A stretch of 5,075 bases of DNA from an uncultured Coriobacteriaceae bacterium (lineage in GTDB: Bacteria > Actinomycetota > Coriobacteriia > Coriobacteriales > UMGS124). The notes under the pieces are model-generated. The model searched no databases. It was not told the DNA's origin and saw nothing but the letters and a program-made list of their open reading frames with translations. The stretch is taken from contig CACZRK010000192.1 in assembly GCA_902783515.1 (NCBI GenBank), positions 1-5,075 of the forward strand, written 5' to 3'. Below are positions 1 to 4,802 of this stretch, piece after piece (position 1 is the stretch's first letter; the number at the start of each line of letters is the position of its first letter). The position numbers and the translations under genes were made by a program.

Positions 1-119
1 CCTGGTTTCGGTCGAACGAGGGCATCGTCTGGCTTGACGCGGACGACGCGGGCGCCGCGGACCTCGCGGACGAGGTCATGCGCTCGCTTGGCGACGGCGG
101 GCTGATGCCTCGCGCGTGA
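1..119 (+). CDS. miaA: tRNA dimethylallyltransferase MiaA, C-terminal end (partial)
   Basis: Only the last 38 codons and the TGA stop (117-119) are in the window; the reading frame enters at base 3. The peptide begins with WFRSNEGIVWLDAD, matching the C-terminal signature of MiaA, where a Thr-Trp-Phe-Arg segment is followed about seven residues later by a W-L-D motif. MiaA transfers a dimethylallyl group to the N6 of A37 in tRNAs that read codons starting with U. The identification rests on this short motif plus the position directly before hflX, a very common gene order. The catalytic P-loop and the body of the enzyme lie upstream and cannot be checked. The tail ends in an ordinary way, with no sign of truncation. 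Confidence 0.82.
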   Translation, partial: WFRSNEGIVWLDADDAGAADLADEVMRSLGDGGLMPRA

Positions 120-157
120 CGAAGCGTGCGCCGTCGGCTGGCAGGCTCCGTCGGTTT

Positions 158-163
158 GAGAGG
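158..163 (+). promoter_or_regulatory. Ribosome binding site deciding the hflX start
   Basis: GAGAGG lies six bases before the ATG at 170. The in-frame GTG at 116, which overlaps the miaA stop as GTGA, has only G/C-rich sequence upstream and no good purine motif. This favours initiation at 170, although coupled initiation at 116 cannot be excluded. Confidence 0.55.
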
Positions 164-169
164 TGTGTC

Positions 170-1462
170 ATGGGAATCAGGCAAGGCTACCCGGTTCAGC
201 CGGAGAGGGAGCGCTGCATCCTCGTCGGCGTTGACGTCACGCCGCGCGGCGAGTGGTCGGTCGACGAGTCGCTGGACGAGCTCGAGCGGCTCGTGGAGAC
301 CGATGACGCCGTGTGCGTTGGCAGGCTCACGCAGCGGCTCGCGAGCCCCTATCCGAAGACCTTCATTGGCACGGGCAAGATCGACGAGCTGCGCGAGCTC
401 GCCGAGGCGACGGAGGCGACGACCGTCATCTTTGACGACGAGCTGTCGCCCTCCCAGCAGTCAAACATCGAGCGCATGCTGGGGCAGAAGTACAAGGTCC
501 TCGACAGGACCGCGCTCATCCTGGACATCTTCGGCCAGCATGCGACGACGCACGAGGGCATGCTGCAGGTGCAGATGGCGCAGCTGCAGTATCTCTACCC
601 GCGCCTGCGCGGCATGTGGGCCCACCTCGCGAAGGACAAGACGCGCGGCGGCATCGGCTCGCGCTTCGGTCAGGGCGAAAGCCAGCTTGAGGTGGACCGT
701 CGGCTCATCCGTGACCGCATGTCCGTCATCAGGCGTGACCTCGCCAAGATCAGCCAGAATCGTGACGTTCAGCGCAAGGGGCGCGTCGAGTCGCAGACCT
801 ATCGCGTCGCACTCGCAGGTTACACGAACGCGGGGAAGTCGACGCTCATCAACGCGTTGACGGGCTCCGACGTCCTCGAGCAGGACCTGCTGTTCGCGAC
901 GCTCGACCCGACGACGCGCGCCCTCGAGCTTCCCGGCGGGCGCAACATCGTCGTCACCGACACGGTCGGCTTCATCCAGAAGCTTCCGACGACGCTCGTC
1001 GAGTCCTTCAAGTCGACGCTTGCCGAGGTCAGCGACGCAAACCTGATCCTCACGGTCGTCGACGCCCATGACGAGCACAGCGACAAGCAGCTCGGCGCGG
1101 TGAACGACGTGTTGGAGGAAATCGGCGCCAGCACGATACCGCGCGTCATCGTCTACAACAAGGTTGACCTCATGGAGCCCGACGACGTGGACGCGATGCG
1201 CGAGCGGCACCCGGACGCCATCTTCATCTCGGCAAAGACGGGCGCGGGCATCGACGCGCTCATCGCGGGGATCGCGGAGATTGCGGCGTCTCGCGACGTG
1301 ACGGGGGCGTACCGCATCGCCTATCACGACGCCAAGCTCGTTGACCTCTGTCACGAGCGGGGGAACGTGATCGAGCAGGTCTACGATGAGGCGGGCATCA
1401 CCATCACGCTCACGGCCCCGCCTGAGCTGGCGTCAATGCTCGAGCGATATCGCGTTTCGTAG
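170..1462 (+). CDS. hflX: GTPase HflX
   Basis: HflX is a cytoplasmic GTPase that binds the 50S ribosomal subunit and can split stalled or stressed ribosomes. The 430-residue product has the full family layout. The N-terminal HflX domain contains the conserved segment IFDDELSPSQQ (about 87-97), and a coiled region carries the family signature G-x-G-E-S-Q-L-E (about 167-174). The G domain has G1 GYTNAGKST (about 217-225), G3 DTVGF (about 264-268), G4 NKVD (about 330-333) and G5 SAK (about 354-356). A short C-terminal domain ends near residue 430. Length is normal for the family. The ATG at 170 is chosen for its GAGAGG site; a GTG at 116 would add 18 residues rich in Arg that do not resemble the usual start. 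It follows miaA by about 50 bases (or overlaps it by 4), so the two are probably cotranscribed. One variation is that the usual GPGE(T/S)QLE signature reads GQGESQLE here. Confidence 0.95.
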   Translation: MGIRQGYPVQPERERCILVGVDVTPRGEWSVDESLDELERLVETDDAVCVGRLTQRLASPYPKTFIGTGKIDELRELAEATEATTVIFDDELSPSQQSNIERMLGQKYKVLDRTALILDIFGQHATTHEGMLQVQMAQLQYLYPRLRGMWAHLAKDKTRGGIGSRFGQGESQLEVDRRLIRDRMSVIRRDLAKISQNRDVQRKGRVESQTYRVALAGYTNAGKSTLINALTGSDVLEQDLLFATLDPTTRALELPGGRNIVVTDTVGFIQKLPTTLVESFKSTLAEVSDANLILTVVDAHDEHSDKQLGAVNDVLEEIGASTIPRVIVYNKVDLMEPDDVDAMRERHPDAIFISAKTGAGIDALIAGIAEIAASRDVTGAYRIAYHDAKLVDLCHERGNVIEQVYDEAGITITLTAPPELASMLERYRVS

Positions 1463-1496
1463 GCGAGTCACCCGCGACGCGGCATATGGTGCGCAA

Positions 1497-1545
1497 ACGC
1501 CCGCGCCAGTCCTCATTTGGCTGAGGCTGACACGGGCGTCTTCTC
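1497..1545. terminator. Probable terminator between convergent hflX and lexA
   Basis: ACGCCCG at 1497-1503 pairs with CGGGCGT at 1533-1539. Inside it, CAG (1507-1509) and CCTCA (1511-1515) pair with TGAGG (1522-1526) and CTG (1527-1529) around a one-base bulge, with a TTTGGC loop. On the + strand a pyrimidine run TCTTCTCTC follows, an imperfect U-tract. On the - strand only a short TTT follows, so it suits hflX better, but it could serve both convergent genes. Confidence 0.6.
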
Positions 1546-1589
1546 TCGTGTCCGTCGTGGCAGGCGGGCAACGAGGGGGAGTGGCGCTC

Positions 1590-2258
1590 CTACAGCGAGC
1601 GCACGAGCGCGACGACGCGTCCGAGAATGACGGGATTCGTGACGTAGATGGGATCCATCGCCGGGTTCTCGGGCTGGAGTCGGATGCGGTCCTTCTCGCG
1701 GTAGAACGTCTTCACGGTCGCGCCATCGTCAACCATGGCGACGACGATCTGGCCGTTCACGGCATCCTGCTGGGCTCGCACGATGACGAAGTCGCCGTCA
1801 AGGATGCCCGCCTGCACCATCGACTCGCCCTTCACGCGAAGCACGAACGATGCGCTGTCCCCGACAAGGGACGTGGGCAGTGGCATGGATCCCTCTATGT
1901 TTTGCTCGGCAAGAATCGGCTGACCCGCGGCGACGCGACCGACGATGGGCAGCGTCACGATATCGTTCACAACCTCAGCGTTGCCCTGCGTTTGCGAGTT
2001 GCCACCGAACGAGGCGGCCACGTCACCGGATACGTTGTTGTTCCCGATGATTTCCAGGGCGCGTGGCTTTGAAAGGTCGCGCTTGATGAAGCCCTTGTCC
2101 TCCAGAACCTGCAGGTGCGTGTGCACGGTGCTGGGGCTCTTCAGGCCCACGGCCGCGGCGATCTCTCGGACGCTTGGTGGATAGCCCTTCTTGTAGACCT
2201 CGTCACAAATAAAGTCGTATATCTGGCGCTGACGGCCGGTGAGCTTTGAAGTGTCCAT
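1590..2258 (-). CDS. lexA: LexA, SOS-response repressor with autoprotease domain
   Basis: LexA represses DNA-damage genes and cleaves itself when RecA filaments form on single-stranded DNA. The 222-residue product has an N-terminal winged helix-turn-helix (about 1-65, with PPSVREIAAAVGL and SPSTVHTHL as the DNA-contacting segment). An Asn/Gly/Gln-rich linker follows (about 72-94), and then a C-terminal S24 peptidase domain. The Ala-Gly cleavage site is visible at residues 111-112 (RVAAGQP), the catalytic serine at 146 (KGESM) and the catalytic lysine at 183 (TVKTF), so self-cleavage should be intact. The ATG at 2258 is chosen because of the AAGGAGG site just upstream and the family-typical start MDTSKLTGRQ; the longer open frame upstream would run through the operator region and is not plausible. 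It is divergent from the LysM gene and probably autoregulated through the LexA box over its -35. Confidence 0.97.
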   Translation of the reverse strand: MDTSKLTGRQRQIYDFICDEVYKKGYPPSVREIAAAVGLKSPSTVHTHLQVLEDKGFIKRDLSKPRALEIIGNNNVSGDVAASFGGNSQTQGNAEVVNDIVTLPIVGRVAAGQPILAEQNIEGSMPLPTSLVGDSASFVLRVKGESMVQAGILDGDFVIVRAQQDAVNGQIVVAMVDDGATVKTFYREKDRIRLQPENPAMDPIYVTNPVILGRVVALVRSL

Positions 2259-2263
2259 ACGTG

Positions 2264-2270
2264 CCTCCTT
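2264..2270 (-). promoter_or_regulatory. Strong Shine-Dalgarno site of lexA
   Basis: On the - strand this reads AAGGAGG, five bases before the ATG at 2258. It fixes the lexA start and rules out the longer open frame that continues upstream. Confidence 0.85.
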
Positions 2271-2278
2271 TTCGTCCC

Positions 2279-2307
2279 AGTATACGGGGTGTCGCGGACA
2301 ATAGCAA
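2279..2307 (-). promoter_or_regulatory. Predicted lexA promoter
   Basis: On the - strand, TTGCTA (2302-2307, four of six matches to the -35 consensus) and TATACT (2279-2284, five of six to the -10) are separated by 17 bases. Transcription would start near 2272, giving a leader of only about 14 bases that still contains the AAGGAGG site. The -35 overlaps the LexA box at 2305-2318, which would give autorepression. Confidence 0.65.
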
Positions 2308-2318
2308 ACAAACGTTCC
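2305..2318. promoter_or_regulatory. LexA box (lexA-proximal)
   Basis: The site is CAAACAAACGTTCC. It matches the Gram-positive SOS box CGAACRNRYGTTYC at 13 of 14 positions; the only mismatch is A for G at position 2. It overlaps the predicted lexA -35 and lies about 9-22 bases upstream of the -35 of the divergent LysM-gene promoter. Confidence 0.8.
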
Positions 2319-2326
2319 TATTTTCA

Positions 2327-2354
2327 TTGACACGAACAGTCGTTCTGATACTAT
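2327..2354 (+). promoter_or_regulatory. Predicted SOS-controlled promoter of the LysM gene
   Basis: A perfect TTGACA (2327-2332) is followed after 16 bases by TACTAT (2349-2354), with TG one base before it (2346-2347), making an extended -10. Transcription would start near 2361, leaving a leader of about 90 bases before the ATG at 2453. The spacer is almost exactly filled by one LexA box, and the start point sits in another. Confidence 0.75.
2333..2346. promoter_or_regulatory. LexA box (central, in promoter spacer)
   Basis: CGAACAGTCGTTCT matches the Gram-positive SOS consensus at 12 of 14 positions, with a complete CGAAC left half and an N4 spacer. It begins at the base after the TTGACA -35 and ends at the T of the extended -10 TG, so bound LexA would block RNA polymerase. 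Confidence 0.85.
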
Positions 2355-2360
2355 GGAGTC

Positions 2361-2374
2361 GGAACAAGCGTTCT
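2361..2374. promoter_or_regulatory. LexA box (at predicted transcription start)
   Basis: GGAACAAGCGTTCT matches the consensus at 12 of 14 positions and shares the GAAC-N4-GTTC core. It covers about +1 to +14 of the predicted LysM-gene transcript. Its start is exactly 28 bases after that of the central box. Confidence 0.78.
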
Positions 2375-2452
2375 GAGATTTCTGTCCCAAGACTACGGCA
2401 GCATGATGATCGGAATCCGTTGCCATGGTGTCAGAAGGGAATGGTGTCACAC

Positions 2453-2887
2453 ATGATCACGGAGTATCAGACGTTCTCGCCGATGAAGCTTGACGGTCGG
2501 TACAAGAATGACGCGAACAGCCCAGATCAAGGGCTGTGCGAGGGCGCGTTCAACAGGATGTTCAGGATCGTCTCCGCGAATGACAAGCGCTATGAGCAGC
2601 GCAGGCGTCGCATAAGCTTCATCGTAGCCATTGCCGTGATCGTCGTGATTGCGGTCAGTCTCACGATGATGACGACGAACGTTCTCGCGTCTAGTGCAAG
2701 GGGAGAGCTGTCGACGAGGACGATCACGGTGAACGACGGGGACACGCTTTGGTCCATCTGTGCGACGAACCCCGTCGCAGGCTATGACACCTACGAGCTC
2801 GTGCAGCGCACGATGTCCGAGAACAACCTTGCGAGCGCGGACATCTATCCTGGCCAAGAGCTGCGTATCTATGGGTACAGAGGCTAG
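2453..2887 (+). CDS. Membrane-anchored LysM protein, probable SOS cell-division inhibitor (YneA/DivS-like)
   Basis: The 144-residue product has a hydrophilic N-terminus, an Arg-rich stretch (about 50-53), one transmembrane helix (about 54-75) and a C-terminal LysM domain (about 90-139). The LysM domain shows TVNDGDTLWSIC near its start and IYPGQELRI at its end. LysM binds peptidoglycan, and the basic residues before the helix predict a cytoplasmic N-terminus with LysM outside. No catalytic domain is present. Small TM-plus-LysM proteins divergent from lexA are known SOS division suppressors (YneA in Bacillus; DivS and Rv2719c in actinobacteria act in similar positions). The role here is inferred from architecture, position and the three LexA boxes. 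The start is uncertain. ATG 2453 sits about 12 bases after AGAAGGGA; ATG 2441 and GTG 2444 are too close to that motif. ATG 2558 would give a 109-residue protein nearer the size of YneA. A segment after the helix (VLASSA) might allow signal-peptidase release. Confidence 0.8.
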   Translation: MITEYQTFSPMKLDGRYKNDANSPDQGLCEGAFNRMFRIVSANDKRYEQRRRRISFIVAIAVIVVIAVSLTMMTTNVLASSARGELSTRTITVNDGDTLWSICATNPVAGYDTYELVQRTMSENNLASADIYPGQELRIYGYRG

Positions 2888-3000
2888 AACGAGGATTGAA
2901 GTTTCCCATATTGAGAGTTTTCAACCGGATACGATACGGCTTCATTGTTCAGGACCGCATGGTATTCTTCTTCCTCAGTACACACGGGTGGAGGGGTGCC
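2888..3000 (+). other. LysM gene-nrdR intergenic spacer
   Basis: This 113-base spacer shows no convincing terminator: the best inverted repeat is five base pairs (TTGAA 2896-2900 with TTCAA 2919-2923) and no T-run follows. A TTGAGA at 2911 could be a -35, but the matching -10 region (GATACG, 2933-2938) is poor. It ends with the nrdR ribosome binding site GGAGG (2990-2994), six bases before the ATG at 3001. Readthrough from the SOS promoter is therefore possible. Confidence 0.5.
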
Positions 3001-3453
3001 ATGCGCTGTCCAAAATGCGGATACACGGAATCACGCGTTATCGACTCAAGACCTGCGGAGTCCGGGGACGCCATCAGGCGTCGTCGTGAGTGCCTGAACC
3101 CCGATTGCCGCACTCGTTTTACGACGTACGAGCGGAGGGAAGAGCATCCGCTGCAGGTGCGCAAGAGGAACGGATCCCTTGAGACCTTTGATCGCGATAA
3201 GCTTCTTGCGTCGCTTATGACGGCGACGGTCAAGCGTGACATCCCGATCGAGAAGCTCAACTCGCTTATCAGCGACATCGAATCCGAGCTTCGCAACGAT
3301 TTTCGTACCGAGGTCGACTCCAGGGAGCTCGGCGACATGATACTTCGCCGCCTTCTCAAGCTTGATAAGGTCGCATACGTGAGATTTGCGTCCGTCTACA
3401 AGGACTTCCAGGATTTGGATGGCTTCTACAAGGAACTCGGTAACATTAAGTGA
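3001..3453 (+). CDS. nrdR: Transcriptional repressor NrdR
   Basis: NrdR is a nucleotide-sensing repressor that binds NrdR boxes upstream of ribonucleotide reductase operons. The product is 150 residues, the standard length. An N-terminal zinc ribbon starts MRCPKCGYTESRVIDSR with cysteines at 3, 6, 31 and 36, followed by RFTTYERRE. An ATP-cone domain then occupies about 47-137 (VRKRNGSLETFDRDKL near its start, KVAYVRFASVY near its end). The ATG at 3001 is preceded by GGAGG at 2990-2994. The longer open frame upstream lacks a family-like start and is not used. The second cysteine pair is oddly spaced: C31-LNPD-C36, a CX4C in place of the usual CX2C. The gene overlaps or nearly touches dut and shares its direction, so the two probably form an operon linking control of dNTP synthesis with dUTP removal. 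No NrdR box was recognised in this window. Confidence 0.96.
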   Translation: MRCPKCGYTESRVIDSRPAESGDAIRRRRECLNPDCRTRFTTYERREEHPLQVRKRNGSLETFDRDKLLASLMTATVKRDIPIEKLNSLISDIESELRNDFRTEVDSRELGDMILRRLLKLDKVAYVRFASVYKDFQDLDGFYKELGNIK

Positions 3454-3461
3454 GCAATCTA

Positions 3462-3902
3462 ATGAATGAACTTGACGTAAATATAACGAAGCTTTGTGAT
3501 GATGCAACTATTCCGTCCTATACACGTGACGGTGACGCGGGGCTTGACCTAGTGAGCACGTCGGACGTCCGCATTGCACCTGGCGCACGCGCAATCGTTC
3601 CCACGGGACTGGCAATAGAGATCCCTCGCGGGTATGCCGGATACGTGCAGCCACGCAGCGGGCTTGCGCTCAAGCACGGCATCACGGTCCTGAACACGCC
3701 GGGGCTCATCGATTCGAACTATCGTGGTGAGCTCAAGGTAATCCTTCTCAATACCGGTGACGAGGCGTTTGAGGTCAAGAAGGGCGACCGCATCGCTCAA
3801 CTCGTGATCCTCGCCGTGCCGACAGTGCGCTTGCACTGCGTGGACGCATTGAGCGACACCGATCGTGGCACACAGGGATTTGGGTCAAGCGGGACGAGAT
3901 GA
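3462..3902 (+). CDS. dut: Deoxyuridine 5'-triphosphate nucleotidohydrolase (dUTPase)
   Basis: dUTPase hydrolyses dUTP to dUMP and pyrophosphate, keeping uracil out of DNA and feeding dTMP synthesis. All five motifs of the trimeric family are present in the 146-residue product. Motif 1 is DAGLDL (25-30) and motif 2 is PRSGLALKHG (64-73). Motif 3 is NTPGLIDSNYRGE (78-90), with the catalytic Asp 84 and Tyr 88. Motif 4 is GDRIAQLVI (108-116), and motif 5 is the Gly-rich C-terminal RGTQGFGSSG (135-144), which closes over the active site of the trimer. The start is a choice between ATG 3462, with AGTGAG about seven bases upstream, and GTG 3450, which overlaps the nrdR stop as GTGA and adds four residues. 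Both leave the fold intact. The gene lies immediately after nrdR and is almost certainly cotranscribed with it. Confidence 0.96.
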   Translation: MNELDVNITKLCDDATIPSYTRDGDAGLDLVSTSDVRIAPGARAIVPTGLAIEIPRGYAGYVQPRSGLALKHGITVLNTPGLIDSNYRGELKVILLNTGDEAFEVKKGDRIAQLVILAVPTVRLHCVDALSDTDRGTQGFGSSGTR

Positions 3903-3986
3903 GACATGATCCTGGATATAGGTATAAATCCGATAATATATCTTATGTAACATAAAGCGATTCAGTCATACTACAAAATGCAAAAT
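3903..3986. other. AT-rich noncoding stretch with a short palindrome
   Basis: This segment is markedly richer in A and T than the surrounding genes. It includes a 13-base perfect inverted repeat, TTATGT-A-ACATAA at 3943-3955. No open frame, T-tract hairpin or tRNA-like fold was seen. It lies between the convergent ends of dut and the VTT gene, so a promoter role is not expected. It may simply be the transcription-termination zone of dut. Confidence 0.4.
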
Positions 3987-4028
3987 GCCCCGGTCAGCGC
4001 GCCTGAGTGGCCGTCTGCTGACCGGGGC
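3974..4028 (-). terminator. Rho-independent terminator of the VTT-domain gene
   Basis: A 12-base-pair perfect stem, GCCCCGGTCAGC (3987-3998) with GCTGACCGGGGC (4017-4028), encloses an 18-base loop. On the - strand it is followed by CATTTTGCATTTTG, a broken U-tract, so it terminates leftward transcription from the VTT gene, whose stop is about 24 bases upstream. On the + strand it is preceded by A-rich sequence but has no T-run after it; it may still block transcripts coming from dut. Confidence 0.85.
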
Positions 4029-4051
4029 TAACCCTATGCGGTCGCCAGCCA

Positions 4052-4780
4052 TTAGTCGTGCGCATGCGCCCCGATGCCCTTGACGCGCTCCATGAGTGCG
4101 TCCTTCTTCCAGATGCCGAGCCCTCCGATGACGCCCACGATGACAAAGAGCGCGATGATGCGCGTCCAGTTTGCATTGGTGATTGACGAACCGATGAGCG
4201 TCGAGGCGATCATGCCTGGGATGCGCGCGAGGTTCGCAAGGATCAGGAAGCTGGACATCTTCATCTTCGTGAGCGGGACGAAATACGTGAGTACGTCCTT
4301 GGGAATGCCTGGGATGAGAAATAACACGAAGACAAGAGTATCAAGCTTCTCAGAATTATTCAGAAAACCAAATTTTTCGATCTGGTCTTTCCCGATGATG
4401 CTTTCGACGAATGGCTGGCCAAGCTTACGCACGACTGCGAATATCGCGGCGGAGGCGACGACGCAGCCAAGGACGCACAGACCCAGCCCTCCCCACGTGC
4501 CGTACATCACGCCGGCAATGACCTGCACGAGCTCACCGGGTATGAAGGCGATGATAACCTGAAGGATCTGGAACAGGAGCAGCACGAGAAAGCCGACGGG
4601 TCCCATTTCGGAGACCCATGCCTCGAACGCCGCCTGTCCTTCGGGGGTCGAGATCTTTGTGATAAGTGGCTTGACGAGCAGCGTGATTGCAACCGACAGC
4701 ACGACAAAGGCGACGACGACCACCAGCAGGATGACGATCTTCTTGGTACGCGACCATCCTGACACGTCTAGATACTTCAT
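4052..4780 (-). CDS. TVP38/TMEM64 family membrane protein (VTT domain)
   Basis: This is a 242-residue polytopic membrane protein. Hydrophobic segments lie at about 14-36, 60-80, 86-117, 146-158, 177-198 and 206-224. The VTT (SNARE-associated/DedA superfamily) signature is visible: FIPGELVQVIAG (79-90) in a re-entrant-like segment, then FLIPGIPKDVLTYFVPLTKM (154-173) and ARIPG (185-189), which are typical of the TVP38/TMEM64 branch. DedA-superfamily members are proposed lipid scramblases or flippases, some for undecaprenyl phosphate, but the substrate of this protein is unknown. The ATG at 4780 is chosen because MKYLDVSGWSRTKK gives a short basic lead to the first helix; the ribosome site before it is weak. 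It lies 22 bases after the NlpC/P60 gene on the same strand and ends before a strong terminator, so it is probably the last gene of that operon. A His-containing tail (GAHAHD) ends the protein. Confidence 0.88.
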   Translation of the reverse strand: MKYLDVSGWSRTKKIVILLVVVVAFVVLSVAITLLVKPLITKISTPEGQAAFEAWVSEMGPVGFLVLLLFQILQVIIAFIPGELVQVIAGVMYGTWGGLGLCVLGCVVASAAIFAVVRKLGQPFVESIIGKDQIEKFGFLNNSEKLDTLVFVLFLIPGIPKDVLTYFVPLTKMKMSSFLILANLARIPGMIASTLIGSSITNANWTRIIALFVIVGVIGGLGIWKKDALMERVKGIGAHAHD

Positions 4781-4802
4781 GACCGGATCTCAAAACCTTT
4801 CG

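Noticed and set aside
126..860. Open frame of 244 codons in another + frame over hflX
   Set aside because: The translation is mostly Ser, Arg and Ala, typical of a GC-rich shadow frame, and it overlaps hflX entirely.
461..1354. Long open frame on the - strand opposite hflX (297 codons)
   Set aside because: It is antisense to a complete, clearly recognised hflX. Its composition (many Arg, Asp, Val, Leu) is that expected from the reverse of GC-rich coding sequence, and no domain or start site was seen.
1386..2072. Open frame on the + strand opposite lexA
   Set aside because: It overlaps lexA antisense with no recognisable domain; lexA is complete with all catalytic residues.
2259..2450. Longer lexA reading frame starting at 2450
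   Set aside because: It would translate through both promoters and the three LexA boxes. The AAGGAGG site and the family start MDTSKL fix the ATG at 2258.
2676..2690. GAACGTTC palindrome inside the LysM gene as a fourth LexA box
   Set aside because: It lacks the four-base spacer between the GAAC and GTTC halves that LexA boxes of this class need, and it lies within coding sequence.
2911..2940. Promoter for nrdR (TTGAGA with a downstream -10)
   Set aside because: The -35-like hexamer is reasonable but no -10 better than GATACG is found at 16-18 bases, so it is not listed as a feature.
2973..2994. CCTC pairing with the GAGG of the nrdR ribosome site as a translation-control hairpin
   Set aside because: Only four Watson-Crick pairs with a 14-base loop; too weak to claim without comparative support.
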